The notes below the pieces were generated by a model. It did not search any database. It saw only the letters and a list, made by a program, of their open reading frames with translations, and was not told the origin of the DNA. Of a stretch of 40,684 bases of DNA, positions 22,105-31,571 are shown piece by piece. The DNA is from Actinomycetes bacterium (GTDB lineage Bacteria > Actinomycetota > Coriobacteriia > Coriobacteriales > Eggerthellaceae), in contig JAEYEL010000214.1 of the NCBI GenBank assembly GCA_023403475.1, forward strand, positions 1 to 40,684, given 5' to 3'. Within the stretch, counting starts at the first letter, position 1, and each line of letters begins with the position of its first letter. A program made the translations under genes and the position numbers.

Positions 22105-22629
22105 CTATCGGAACATGCTCAAGGGATGCTCGCCGCCTTCTTCGGCTGCGGAAAGCGCTTCTTGCTGCCGCTTCCTCTGTTCCTGCATGGCGGCGAAATC
22201 TTCAGGAGCGCCCTCTATTTCCAAGATCTCCACTTCGAAAGCAAGGTCTTTTCCGGCGAGAGGGTGGTTGAGATCGAACGTTACGCTGTCGTTTTCCACT
22301 TTGACGACGGTGACGGGCGTAGGCGCGCCTTCATCCGACGCCATCCACACGCGCTGGCCTTCGCGAACGTCGCGCAGGGGGATCTGCTCGGCGGGTATCT
22401 GCTGGACGTAGTCGTCGCGGTACTCCCCGTAGGCGTCGTACTGCCCGACGACGAACGTCTTCTTCTCGCCCGCCGCGTTCATGCGCAGAATCTCTTTTTC
22501 GAATCCGTCTATGGCCATGTCCATGCCGGTTTGGAACCTCATGGGGCTCTCTTTCGTGGCACGACCGAACACCGTACCGTCTTCAAGCGTTCCGGTATAC
22601 GTGAGTGTAACTGTCGATCCAAGCTCCAT
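22105..22629 (-). CDS. slyD: SlyD-type FKBP peptidyl-prolyl isomerase (arm B copy)
   Basis: Identical copy of 18056-18580: 174-aa FKBP with insert-in-flap domain and no metal-binding tail. Confidence 0.9.
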   Translation of the reverse strand: MELGSTVTLTYTGTLEDGTVFGRATKESPMRFQTGMDMAIDGFEKEILRMNAAGEKKTFVVGQYDAYGEYRDDYVQQIPAEQIPLRDVREGQRVWMASDEGAPTPVTVVKVENDSVTFDLNHPLAGKDLAFEVEILEIEGAPEDFAAMQEQRKRQQEALSAAEEGGEHPLSMFR

Positions 22630-22737
22630 TGCCTCAATCCTTTCCCTTGTTGCAAGACTGCGGCCTCGATATCGTGGTCAGCATGTCCTTGGCAACGCGT
22701 TATGGACGCCGCGCAAAGCCGAAGCGTCTCGCCGGGC

Positions 22738-23076
22738 CTACCTTGCGCGCACGGCGCCGGCAGGATTCGTCTTGCGGCGGGCGCTTATCTCGTCGGCGAA
22801 CATGATGCAGTAGCGCAGACCCTTCAGGGTGACGAAGAGGCTCGCTACTTCGTGCGACCCGTCGCCGCCGTGGTTGTACGTCTGATAGGTCAGGTACTCG
22901 CGCTCCACCATGGGAGCATACAGGGGGTTTCCCTCGAACTTGCTCAAAAGCATGTTCGTCTGCTCTCTGCCCAGCTCGTCTTGACGTAAGGATATGGCGT
23001 ACAGAATGCCCTCCTGCTCGGGCGACAGCCTGCCCAGCTTTGCGATCTCCATCTTGATACTCTCGTCGGTAGCCAT
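22738..23076 (-). CDS. 112-aa hypothetical protein (arm B copy)
   Basis: Identical copy of 17609-17947, preceded on its strand by the 14-bp repeat that supplies its ribosome site. Confidence 0.55.
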   Translation of the reverse strand: MATDESIKMEIAKLGRLSPEQEGILYAISLRQDELGREQTNMLLSKFEGNPLYAPMVEREYLTYQTYNHGGDGSHEVASLFVTLKGLRYCIMFADEISARRKTNPAGAVRAR

Positions 23077-23089
23077 AACCAGCTCAACC

Positions 23090-23177
23090 TCCTCGCATAA
23101 GAACGCTCGCATAAGAACGAATCCGTAAAAAACGCTCGCAAAAGAAGAATGCTCGCATAAGAATGCTCGCATAAGAA
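23090..23177. repeat. 14-bp tandem repeat (arm B copy)
   Basis: Mirror of 17508-17595, here reading TGCTCGCATAAGAA. Unit count is the same in both arms, although such arrays usually differ between true duplicates. Confidence 0.8.
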
Positions 23178-23188
23178 AAAAGCCCGCA

Positions 23189-23232
23189 AAAGAAAGCCGA
23201 CGGCACCTAGGGGATGGGAGGGCGCCGTCGGC
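23189..23232 (-). terminator. Molybdopterin operon terminator (arm B copy)
   Basis: Mirror of 17453-17496, 12-bp stem followed on the minus strand by a T-tract. Confidence 0.85.
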
Positions 23233-23260
23233 CTGTGATCATCGGCAATGCGGCAGGGGG

Positions 23261-23536
23261 TTACACGCCGACAAAGCCCTTCGACGGATCGCTGCCGCCG
23301 ACGCCCTTCTCGTCGTCGCCGGCCTCGTTGCCCGTGCGTTTCGTGGACGTGTAGCCGCCCCATCCGCGCGCCATATATTTATCCTTAACGAAGAATATCT
23401 GCGCCTTCATGAGGTCGTTCTTGCTTATGCCGACCTCGGCCAGAAGCTCTTCCGGGGTCTTGCCTTCCGCGAGAAGAGCGTTCAGCTTTTCGGCTGCTGC
23501 CGCTGCGTCAAGTTCGAAGAACTCGTCTCGGTTCAT
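23261..23536 (-). CDS. 91-aa hypothetical protein (arm B copy)
   Basis: Identical copy of 17149-17424, last gene of the molybdopterin operon, with a Gly-rich C-terminus. Confidence 0.65.
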   Translation of the reverse strand: MNRDEFFELDAAAAAEKLNALLAEGKTPEELLAEVGISKNDLMKAQIFFVKDKYMARGWGGYTSTKRTGNEAGDDEKGVGGSDPSKGFVGV

Positions 23537-23633
23537 AGGTCCCTCCTTTGCAGTCTTTAACGTATTCCCCATGGGGCCGCAGTGAAGCTGCAGCCCCATC
23601 TACTTGCTGTCGGCGGTAGGTGCCGGAGCCAAC

Positions 23634-23993
23634 CTAGAGCTGGAACAGAACCATGGGGCGGTCGAACTCGGCCATCTTGGCCTGCATGTCCTCCAAGGTG
23701 CCGTAGTACATGGTGGCTGACTCGTCTACCTGCACGGCGAGCGGCCGCTGGCCTGCCTTGTCGCCACCGGTTCCCCAGTGCTCGGAGAAGATGGAGGTCG
23801 GGCAGGGGATGTAGAACCATTCCCAAGCGTCGCCGTCGTTCCCCTCTCCCTTCTTGAAGGGGCCGACCTGCACCTCCTTGATGCCGAACTGATCTAGGGG
23901 AAGGCCGAGCTCTTCCTTGCAGCCGATCTCGGCCGCGTGGTTGCCGGAATAGTACGTGTAATCGACGAGCAGCGCGTACTTCTGATCTGCCAT
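23634..23993 (-). CDS. Degenerate DmsB-type ferredoxin partner (arm B copy)
   Basis: Identical copy of 16692-17051: 119 aa, ferredoxin-type ends with cluster cysteines replaced except Cys25. Confidence 0.8.
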   Translation of the reverse strand: MADQKYALLVDYTYYSGNHAAEIGCKEELGLPLDQFGIKEVQVGPFKKGEGNDGDAWEWFYIPCPTSIFSEHWGTGGDKAGQRPLAVQVDESATMYYGTLEDMQAKMAEFDRPMVLFQL

Positions 23994-24012
23994 TTCCTTC
24001 ACTTCCTTCCCT

Positions 24013-26325
24013 TTAGTCTTGGTCGAGGCTGCGGACGCGGCGCATGTTGCACATGACGCCTTTGTAAGGGGCGCCGAAGCCGAGTTTGCCCACGTTGAAG
24101 TGCGGCACCAAGCTGTTGAAGTTGGACTTCCACACGCCGAACAGGTTGGGTTCCTCGCCATCCTGCTCGGGGAACCACCAACCGTGCGTGCAATTCAGAA
24201 TGCCGGGCTTGATGACGGGCGTGATCTCCGCCTTGAAGCGCGCCTCGCCGAGCATGTTGTAGACCTCTACCCAGTCGCCTTCGGTGACGCCGTACTCCTC
24301 GGCGGTCTCAGGGTTGATCTGAACCCACGGCCACGGGTCTATCTGGCGCAGTGACTTGACCTGCCGATGCTCGGAATGGAACGAGCTGTAGCGGCGCGAG
24401 CCGGACGTGGTGAACAGCGGGTACTGGCCGGCGTACTCGGGCTTGCTTACTTGACTGTAGTTCGGCTCTTCGTAGTAGGGCAGTGGATCCTCGCCCCAGG
24501 ATTCGTACAGAATCGAGTAGGCCTCGATCTGGCCGGTGATGGTGTTGAAGCCGGGGTTGCCGTCGAAGCGCAGCATGCCCTTCTCGTACTTCTCGTATTC
24601 GAAGCCGTGCGCACCGGGTTGGTAGAGACCGAGCTCCTGGAAGCTCTTCCAGTCGAACCCGAGTTCTTTGAGCTGATCGCTATAGAAGTTCTCAACAGCT
24701 ACGGCCAAGGCGTCCAGATCAAGGCTCTTGCCGTCGGCGGGCTTGTACCAAGGCCACCAGCTAGGGTTCAGGCGCTGGCCGAACATGAGACAGATCTCCA
24801 CGTCGGACTTGCACTCGCCGACCTGGAGAGCCTTGTTCATGGGGCCCATGAACACGGTGTTGCGGCCGTAGTGGGTGAGCACGATGCCGTTGTGCTCCGC
24901 CCAGGTTGCCATGGGCAGGAAGTAGTCGCCCACCGCCATAGCCGTCGGGGTCATGGTGAGGTCTTGCACCACGACGAACTCAAGCTTCTGCAAGGCCTTG
25001 TGCCAGCGCTTGGGCTGTGCCGAGCAGGTGGGGGTGAGGAAGTTGGAGCTGTTGAACCAGCCCATCTTGAGCGCGTAAGGCTCGTCGGACTCCATGGTGT
25101 TCAACGTCTCGTCGGGCTGGGTGGTGGCCATGCCGGTGGAAAGGCCCGGCCACGCCTCGGCGCCGATGCGCTTGCTCCACACCGCGTCGTCCATGGCGCC
25201 GCGTTGCTCCATGCGCCACTTGCCCAAAAGGGCGGACGGGGGTCCGAGCGTCAGGCCGCCGGGACGGTCGATGGAGCCGGAGAGGGCTGCCAGAAGGATC
25301 ATGGCCTGCGAAAGCTGCACGCCGTTCTTGTTCTGGTCGAACGCCAGACCCCACGCCCAGCCGATGGGGCGCTCGGTGCCGATGATGTGGGCCACGCGGC
25401 GGATATCCTCTTCGGGGACGGTTGTTATCTCGGCGACCTTCTCGACCGGATATTCGGCTGCGCGCTCCTTCAGCTCGTCGAGGCCGTAGATCCACTTCTC
25501 GGCGAATTCCTTGTCGTACTCTTCGGTCTCGAACATGAGGTTCATGAAAGCGAGCGCAAGAGCCGTGTCGGTCTGCGGGCGGACTTGCAGGTTGATGTTT
25601 CCGTCATGCGCTCCCACCCAGGTGATGCGAGGGTCGATGGAGATGATCTTGGTGCCGAGCTTCATGAGGTCTACGAGGCAGTGGCCGAAGAACCCGTCGC
25701 CGTTGGATGGCAGGGGCTCCTTGCCCCACACCACCACGTACTTCGGGAGGATGTAGCGGGGGTCTTGATAGCTACCTGGCAGGTGCCCGGCGTAGTCGAG
25801 TTCGGGGTAGCCTGCGCCCAGCACGTAGTCGGCAATGGAGCAGCGCGGGCCGTAGCACGCCCAGCCCGACTGCGTGTAGCAGCAGTTAGGCGACTGCAGC
25901 ACCGAGAACGTGAGCGCGTAGTAGAAGATGCACGCCTCGCGACCGGTGCCGCCGAACACGACGATGGACTCAGGGCCGTAGGTGTTTTGGAAGTAACGTA
26001 CTTTCTCGCAGATGGTGTCGAGAGCCTCGTCCCATGTGGTCTGCACCCACTTGTCTTTGCCGCGGTCTTCGCGGGCGCGCTTCATGGGGTGTATGATGCG
26101 CTCGGGGGCGTAGGTGTATTCGCGCAGCGCAAGGTTCATCGCGTTGACGCGACCCGTGGTGATGGGGTTGTCGTCGTCGCCCTCGACGCGGATGAGCTCG
26201 CCGTCCTTGGTGATGACCTTGACACCGTAGCCTACGGGATGCGATCCCGGAGGCGACCAGGTGTTGCTGCGCGTCGCCACGGTGCCATCGGGACGCTCAA
26301 CACGCCATTCTTTGCCATAAGCCAT
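24013..26325 (-). CDS. Molybdopterin oxidoreductase lacking N-terminal Fe-S site (arm B copy)
   Basis: Identical copy of 14360-16672: 770 aa, DMSO reductase family, all four N-terminal cluster cysteines absent, Cys157 the candidate metal ligand. Confidence 0.85.
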   Translation of the reverse strand: MAYGKEWRVERPDGTVATRSNTWSPPGSHPVGYGVKVITKDGELIRVEGDDDNPITTGRVNAMNLALREYTYAPERIIHPMKRAREDRGKDKWVQTTWDEALDTICEKVRYFQNTYGPESIVVFGGTGREACIFYYALTFSVLQSPNCCYTQSGWACYGPRCSIADYVLGAGYPELDYAGHLPGSYQDPRYILPKYVVVWGKEPLPSNGDGFFGHCLVDLMKLGTKIISIDPRITWVGAHDGNINLQVRPQTDTALALAFMNLMFETEEYDKEFAEKWIYGLDELKERAAEYPVEKVAEITTVPEEDIRRVAHIIGTERPIGWAWGLAFDQNKNGVQLSQAMILLAALSGSIDRPGGLTLGPPSALLGKWRMEQRGAMDDAVWSKRIGAEAWPGLSTGMATTQPDETLNTMESDEPYALKMGWFNSSNFLTPTCSAQPKRWHKALQKLEFVVVQDLTMTPTAMAVGDYFLPMATWAEHNGIVLTHYGRNTVFMGPMNKALQVGECKSDVEICLMFGQRLNPSWWPWYKPADGKSLDLDALAVAVENFYSDQLKELGFDWKSFQELGLYQPGAHGFEYEKYEKGMLRFDGNPGFNTITGQIEAYSILYESWGEDPLPYYEEPNYSQVSKPEYAGQYPLFTTSGSRRYSSFHSEHRQVKSLRQIDPWPWVQINPETAEEYGVTEGDWVEVYNMLGEARFKAEITPVIKPGILNCTHGWWFPEQDGEEPNLFGVWKSNFNSLVPHFNVGKLGFGAPYKGVMCNMRRVRSLDQD

Positions 26326-26432
26326 GTTTCTCTCCTTTTCTCCTCGTTCCTCGGTTCCTTTACTTTCTTGTGCATCCTTGAGATTCGTGCGGGAAACGAC
26401 GGTGCCGTCACCCTGCCCGATCCTCTTTCCGC

Positions 26433-26471
26433 TTACCTGAGCAGAAACATGGGCAGGTAGCACCAGCCCAT
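26433..26471 (-). CDS. Possible 12-codon leader peptide (arm B copy)
   Basis: Mirror of 14214-14252 (MGWCYLPMFLLR); weakly supported. Confidence 0.2.
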   Translation of the reverse strand: MGWCYLPMFLLR

Positions 26472-26487
26472 GGGATCACCTCTTCGA

Positions 26488-26763
26488 TCACGCCGTGGGA
26501 GGCTTCGGCGCTCCCGGCGCCCCTGGTGCTCCCGGGGCCTTCGGCGCTCCTGACGCCGCCGGTGCTCCCGGCGCTCCCGGGGCCTTCGGCGCTCCTGGCG
26601 CTCCGGGTATCTCCTTTTCCCCATTGAGATACGGCGTGAAATCGCATTTGCAGAACGGGCATTTCTTGAGCACGAGCCCGCCCATCGCTTGGAGGGGCTT
26701 GCCGCACTCGGGGCATTGGTGTACTCCCGCGCCACCGGAAGCATCTGCTGGTCTGAAACACAT
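26488..26763 (-). CDS. Zinc-ribbon protein with Gly-Ala-Pro tail (arm B copy)
   Basis: Identical copy of 13922-14197, including the exact number of GAP triplets. Confidence 0.72.
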   Translation of the reverse strand: MCFRPADASGGAGVHQCPECGKPLQAMGGLVLKKCPFCKCDFTPYLNGEKEIPGAPGAPKAPGAPGAPAASGAPKAPGAPGAPGAPKPPTA

Positions 26764-27004
26764 AGGCTACCTTCCTTATCCGTCGGTTGTTTCGACGCGT
26801 TTCGCACTGCCTTGTGCGGTCGCGTTCTTTCATGCTCCCGTTTTGCGGGTTGTGCGCCGTGGGTCGAGCGCGAAATGGCGATGAGCCGCGAGCCTTTTCG
26901 CTTCCCGTCGCATGCGGAGATGACAACCCTTGCGGAAGCTGACGCTTTACAAGTTAGAGGGCGCGGGGCGACCCGTATCAAATCGCGAGTACGTTTTTGG
27001 CTCC

Positions 27005-27063
27005 GCACTATCGGGCTAAGAGGTTGATTTTTCTAGAACCAAAAGATTGGCTTAGCATAGTGC
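27005..27063. promoter_or_regulatory. Composite inverted repeat (arm B copy)
   Basis: Mirror of 13622-13680: GCACTAT/ATAGTGC outside and CTAAG/CTTAG inside. Confidence 0.5.
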
Positions 27064-27130
27064 CTGATGAGAAGCTTAATTATGCCTTCTTCGAACCTTG
27101 ATGAAGGCGCGCATGGCAACGTGGTTTTCT

Positions 27131-27139
27131 TGATATAAT
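27131..27139 (+). promoter_or_regulatory. Extended -10 promoter of the 203-aa gene (arm B copy)
   Basis: TGATATAAT, about 37 bases before the GTG start at 27176. Confidence 0.65.
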
Positions 27140-27175
27140 TCCCATGCATGAAAGCGAATTCCGAAGGAGGCATCC

Positions 27176-27787
27176 GTGAAGAACAACCGCGCGTACGTAC
27201 CTGTGGACGCAGTTTCCCTCCATCAAGACTTCGATGTCTGGTACGCAGACGGGGAAACCTTCCTCAAGTTCACAGGCCCCTGGTCTTCAGAGCGTGACAA
27301 GGTGACCATCTTCGGGCGGATGGGCGGCGAAATGGGGTGCATCAAGCCCGATCCGAAGGCGCTCGCCTACTATCTGAAGTTGGAGCGCTGGGAGTACGTC
27401 TTCCATACAAGGCGCATCTTCAAGGATTACTACGTCAACGGAATGCGCTGGCAGATAAACGGGTCGCTCAGCAATCCGCCGCTCGACTTTCTGTTGGAAG
27501 ACGAAAGGGAAGAAGGCGATCTGGTGAAAGACGTGCATGTGCGCGTCGTCGATTTCAAGAATCGCGGGCAATGCTTCGAGGTCAGGTCGAAAGACGTGGC
27601 GAAGCTGCGCATAGCTGTGGCCGCCGTGGTGGCCATGGCCGTAAAGGAAGAGTACCGGGGCTTGAGCGAAGGCTTGGACGCAAAAAACGCATCACGCCTC
27701 AAGCGCATGAAGAACTGGATCTTTTCCGGCAAGGGAAAAACCTACGAGGAGCTGCTTGCCGATGAGGCGCTGACGCAGGGGCTTTGA
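27176..27787 (+). CDS. 203-aa protein, possibly LURP-one/tubby-like (arm B copy)
   Basis: Identical copy of 12898-13509. GTG start at 27176 with AAGGAGG at 27164-27170. Confidence 0.75.
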   Translation: MKNNRAYVPVDAVSLHQDFDVWYADGETFLKFTGPWSSERDKVTIFGRMGGEMGCIKPDPKALAYYLKLERWEYVFHTRRIFKDYYVNGMRWQINGSLSNPPLDFLLEDEREEGDLVKDVHVRVVDFKNRGQCFEVRSKDVAKLRIAVAAVVAMAVKEEYRGLSEGLDAKNASRLKRMKNWIFSGKGKTYEELLADEALTQGL

Positions 27788-27832
27788 CAGAAGAGCTGCA
27801 CACCGAGGAAGCACCGGCAAAGAAAGCGCAAG

Positions 27833-27869
27833 CAGAGGAGGACCCCGGGGTTGCCGGGGTCCTCCTCTG
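27833..27869. terminator. Terminator between 203-aa and MFS genes (arm B copy)
   Basis: Mirror of 12816-12852, a 16-bp perfect stem between converging genes. Confidence 0.75.
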
Positions 27870-27950
27870 TCTGCGCGCGCCAAAGTGCCTAATGAAGTGC
27901 CAAAGGGACACTCCTCATGGCGCGCTACGCGCTGCACGCTACGTGCTAAG

Positions 27951-29648
27951 CTACACGTGCTGCTTCTTCTGCCTATTCTTCGCAAGTTGCGCGCCGCCGA
28001 ATACGAAGAAGTACACGAACGGCAAGAGCAGGCCGATGGCCATGAGCGGCAGGGCGTAGGGTTGCTTCGACCAACCCTGCACCACGAGCGGGCACACGAT
28101 GCAGAGCACGAAGAGAATGGCGACAATGGCCAGCATAACACCGAAGCGCATGTTGCCGTCGCTGTCAGCGTTGCCCAGCTTCTCCTCTTCAGCTGCAAGC
28201 TGGTCTATCGACTTGCCGGCCGTCTCGGTAACGAACAGAATGGTGCACACGAAAGCCAAGATGAACGGCACAATGAGCACGAGCACGACCGAACTCCAGT
28301 TGGTGGTGCCGGCGGCCGTCTGGAAGAACGCCATACCGGCGATGCCGCCGAGCACGATGGAGGAGGCGGATCCGCCGAAGCGGGCGAATGCCTGGCACCA
28401 GGACACGCCCGTGTTGCGCACTGCGGTGGGGTAGCTTTCGGGCATGAGCGGCTGGACGGCGGTGATGGCGTAGTTCAGCGCGAAGCCGAAGAGCAGCATG
28501 AGCGCAATGCACAAACCGAAGTTGCCGCCTGTTGCGAACAGGGAGCACAGCACGATGGCGACGACGCAGAACAACCAGGAACCTGCGAGGTTGCGCTTAC
28601 GTCCTATCTTGTCGGACACGAACCCGACCGAGACGTTCGACGCGATGGCCGCAGCGTTGTTCCACGTTTGCAAGGCCACGCTTTCAGAAGGCGAATAACC
28701 TAAGCCCACGAACCACGTGGGTATCCAGGCGTTCATGCCGTACACGCAGAACTGGCCGACGAAGTAGGTGGCCCAGATGGCGCAGGTGGCCACGATGAAC
28801 TTGCTCGAGAACAGAACCGCGGGGCCGGTTTTGGACGGCTTGGGCGGCACGATGAGCAGGGCGGGGTCGTACTCGTGGGCGGTGTGGCGCGTGGCCTGCT
28901 CGATTTGCGTGAGGCGCTTGCATGCCATTTCCTTGTTCCCCGAGTTAGCGTACCAGTGGGGTGTCTCGTTCATCGCGAAAATAAGAATGAAGCCGTAGAT
29001 GAGCGGGATACCGCCGATGAGGTAGCATAAACGCCAGTTCGCATACATGGTGGCTGTTCCGCCTTCGGCCGTAACGTAGGTGACCTGGTTCGTGAAATCG
29101 CCGAGAAGCGGCGTCGCCGCGTTGCAGATGGGGTTGGCGATAAGACCGGCCAGCACCCAGCCCACGATCATGAAGGCCATGCCGCAGGTCACGAAGATGC
29201 CGCGCTGCTTCGAAGGTATGCTCTCGGAGAAAACCGTCGTCACAACGGGGATGCAGGAACCGACGCCGAAGCCCGCGATGAGGCGGAACGCGGCGAAGAA
29301 ACCCAGATCGTTGGCGAAGGCCTGCGGCAGCGTGAAAAGACCGTAGAACATAACGGCCAAAATCAGCGTTTTCTTGCGCCCGATCCTGTCGGAGAGAACG
29401 CCGCCGAAAGCGCCGCCCAACACCATGCCGAGCAGACCCCACGTGGTGAGCGAACCCATGAGCGCGCCGGGGTTCGGATTGTCCGGCCAGAACGTGTGGG
29501 CGACGAACAGGTTGGTCGAGTTGACGATCATGAAATCATACCCGTCAAATATCATGGCGAACGCCAGAAGGACAAAAACGACCCATGTGTGCGAACTGAT
29601 GCCGATAGAGTCAATGACCTCGGAGACGGAAAACTCCTTCTTATCCAT
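27951..29648 (-). CDS. MFS transporter, aromatic acid:H+ symporter type (arm B copy)
   Basis: Identical copy of 11037-12734: 565 aa, DGYD first-helix motif, two extra C-terminal helices. Confidence 0.88.
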   Translation of the reverse strand: MDKKEFSVSEVIDSIGISSHTWVVFVLLAFAMIFDGYDFMIVNSTNLFVAHTFWPDNPNPGALMGSLTTWGLLGMVLGGAFGGVLSDRIGRKKTLILAVMFYGLFTLPQAFANDLGFFAAFRLIAGFGVGSCIPVVTTVFSESIPSKQRGIFVTCGMAFMIVGWVLAGLIANPICNAATPLLGDFTNQVTYVTAEGGTATMYANWRLCYLIGGIPLIYGFILIFAMNETPHWYANSGNKEMACKRLTQIEQATRHTAHEYDPALLIVPPKPSKTGPAVLFSSKFIVATCAIWATYFVGQFCVYGMNAWIPTWFVGLGYSPSESVALQTWNNAAAIASNVSVGFVSDKIGRKRNLAGSWLFCVVAIVLCSLFATGGNFGLCIALMLLFGFALNYAITAVQPLMPESYPTAVRNTGVSWCQAFARFGGSASSIVLGGIAGMAFFQTAAGTTNWSSVVLVLIVPFILAFVCTILFVTETAGKSIDQLAAEEEKLGNADSDGNMRFGVMLAIVAILFVLCIVCPLVVQGWSKQPYALPLMAIGLLLPFVYFFVFGGAQLAKNRQKKQHV

Positions 29649-29992
29649 CAGTCCTCCCTTCGAGTGAGAGTTTAACTTGAATGTGGTTCCAATATCGCAG
29701 CGGACAAGTGTCAAAAGCTGCTGATGACGAGCTTTCCTGGGCACGATGGCAAGACCGAGCATGCGGCGGGCATGCCGTACGAGTCGCAAATGAGAAGCTG
29801 TGGGCGCTTCTGGCATCTCGCTACGCGGGTTTACCTTAAAGCAACGAAGGCTCCCGTAAGCTTACCGCAACCGCCGCCAACAGCCTTGCTCGCTGTGTTC
29901 GCGACGGTTGTGCGATCGAACGTTTGCCGCTTTCACTCGGAAGAAACGATCGTGCGTGTCCCCCCTTTCGCGATTCTCTTATCCCCGGTTTG

Positions 29993-30026
29993 CGTTCGGC
30001 ACCGATATACCTGTCGGTGCCGAACG
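29993..30026. promoter_or_regulatory. 13-bp perfect inverted repeat (arm B copy)
   Basis: Mirror of 10659-10692. Confidence 0.6.
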
Positions 30027-30303
30027 TAGCTGGCTTGCCATTCGCATCCGAAAACGGGCGAAACGCAAGACCGTTTTCGAGCAAAACCATGCATGGTAAA
30101 GACTACGAAACGGAAACATGGAGGTCATCAGGTTGTAGGTTCGTTTTGGAACCTCCCATCGACTTAAGAGTTCGATTTACGGAACCTTCGAATCACACGA
30201 AAGCAGACGGAAAAGCAGCCGCGCACGTTCCCCCGAATTCCCGTCTATGCAGGATCTGCCGCGCGAGAAAGCCCCTCTTCGCAAACGAGCTTGGAGAGGA
30301 AAG

Positions 30304-30324
30304 TAGAACCGAAAGGTTGATTTT
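30304..30324. promoter_or_regulatory. GGTT/AACC motif (arm B copy)
   Basis: Mirror of 10361-10381, reading TAGAACCG then AGGTTGATTTT. Confidence 0.35.
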
Positions 30325-30366
30325 CATCGTACTTCGGATTCTATTCCCCACGCTCACGCATTGCCC

Positions 30367-30391
30367 TTGCCCGCCCTTCCCAAGCGGGCAA
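30367..30391. other. 8-bp hairpin (arm B copy)
   Basis: Mirror of 10294-10318. Confidence 0.5.
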
Positions 30392-30479
30392 ACGGGTGAA
30401 CAAGCAGGTGGGAAGGCAATCCGGCGGACAATCATGTGATGTAGGCAAGCGGGCGTGTAGGGGCGTGTAGGCGGGCTTG

Positions 30480-30502
30480 CCGAAGCTCTCCTTCGGTTTT
30501 TT
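30480..30502 (+). terminator. Intrinsic terminator upstream of luxR promoter (arm B copy)
   Basis: CCGAAG, CTCTC, CTTCGG then TTTTTT. It immediately precedes the luxR -35 at 30506; no gene is visible on the plus strand to its left. Confidence 0.65.
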
Positions 30503-30505
30503 CAT

Positions 30506-30534
30506 TTGAACATCGCGGGCAATTGGTTTATGAT
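30506..30534 (+). promoter_or_regulatory. luxR promoter (arm B copy)
   Basis: TTGAAC (30506-30511), 17 bases, TATGAT (30529-30534). Confidence 0.65.
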
Positions 30535-30545
30535 AGCCGTGTCGC

Positions 30546-30567
30546 ATATGTTGACGTAAGAACATAT
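30546..30567. promoter_or_regulatory. Operator-like dyad in the luxR leader (arm B copy)
   Basis: ATATGTT, 8 bases, AACATAT, just after the predicted transcription start. Confidence 0.45.
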
Positions 30568-30722
30568 AGTTTAATGCGATTCGGATCAAGCGCAACAGGG
30601 AAACGAGACCGAGCGGATGAGAGCGCTGCGGGGCGACGGGGATATGCAAGTCGAGTATGTCGGCTGGGTTTTCTCATTGCAACCGCGCACGAGACCTTAA
30701 TGACGGGGGGCGAGATCTGCTT

Positions 30723-31571
30723 ATGTCCACCACGCTTCCGCGCCTGAGCATCACGATCAACGTCGGCGAGGACACGAATGTCCGAGGCAAGCTGAACTCC
30801 CTTGCCATCGGGTTCGGCATCCATCAGGCATGGATTTACCTCGTTATTTTCGGAATAGCTGTCGGAGGACCTCTTCTCGCTGAGCACGGCGAGCACGCGG
30901 CATCGCAGACCCCTTCCGCCTTCATCGTGTCCATAGTGCTGTACTGCTGCACGCTTTTGTTCGCCGCCGTGACCGACCAGAAGTTCTTGCGGTTCTATAC
31001 CGCGAAGCGGGTGATCATCGGAGCCTGTCTCGCCGTTACTTTGGGCACGATCGCTCTTTTCTTCTCGTATGCGCCGTTCCCGTTCGGCTCAAGCGCCATG
31101 GTGGTAGGCGGCGTGGCGACCGGCATAGGGTCGGCGCTGCTCATGCTGTATTGGGGAACCGCCTTTTCCCGCCATGGGAACATTACCATCATCATGAATT
31201 CCATCGTGGCCATCATGATAGCCCTGCTCGTCTATTCCTTCGTACTGCATGTCGTTTCGTGGCCCTATTCGGGAATCTTCGCCGCACTTCTGCCGCTTTT
31301 CGAGCTGCCTTTCCTCTGGCAGTCCACGCCCGTAAGCTATGCGGTGCGCCACGCCGTGCCCATATTCGACCCCCTGCCGGTGCGCAAGCTGCCGTTCTCT
31401 TTCAGAATAGCATTGCCGGCGCTCCTGTTCGGTTTGGTCATGGGCATCATGCGCCTTGCCACGACGATGCTCATCGTTCCCTCCTTCGGTCTGGACGCGC
31501 TTCTGATCCCCCTTCTTGTGGGTGGCGTGATAGCCTCGCTCCTTCTTGTCATCCCCTCTGCTTCAATATGA
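30723..31571 (+). CDS. LuxR-type regulator, membrane N-terminal part (arm B copy)
   Basis: Identical copy of 9114-9962. The frame ends at TGA 31569-31571; the disrupted homopolymer is CCCC at 31553-31556. Confidence 0.78.
   Translation: MSTTLPRLSITINVGEDTNVRGKLNSLAIGFGIHQAWIYLVIFGIAVGGPLLAEHGEHAASQTPSAFIVSIVLYCCTLLFAAVTDQKFLRFYTAKRVIIGACLAVTLGTIALFFSYAPFPFGSSAMVVGGVATGIGSALLMLYWGTAFSRHGNITIIMNSIVAIMIALLVYSFVLHVVSWPYSGIFAALLPLFELPFLWQSTPVSYAVRHAVPIFDPLPVRKLPFSFRIALPALLFGLVMGIMRLATTMLIVPSFGLDALLIPLLVGGVIASLLLVIPSASI

Larger units (their letters stand above)
26764..27175. other. Divergent intergenic region upstream of the molybdopterin locus (arm B copy)
   Basis: Mirror of 13510-13921. Contains the composite inverted repeat (27005-27063) and the extended -10 promoter (27131-27139); no gene seen. 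Confidence 0.55.
29649..30722. other. Divergent regulatory region between MFS and luxR (arm B copy)
   Basis: Mirror of 9963-11036 with the same dyads, terminator and luxR promoter; no gene seen. Confidence 0.6.

Noticed and set aside
29924..30439. 171-codon plus-strand frame in the MFS-luxR gap (mirror 10246-10761 minus)
   Set aside because: It starts at a TTG without a ribosome site, has biased composition and no domain, although the orphan terminator after it leaves room for a non-coding RNA.
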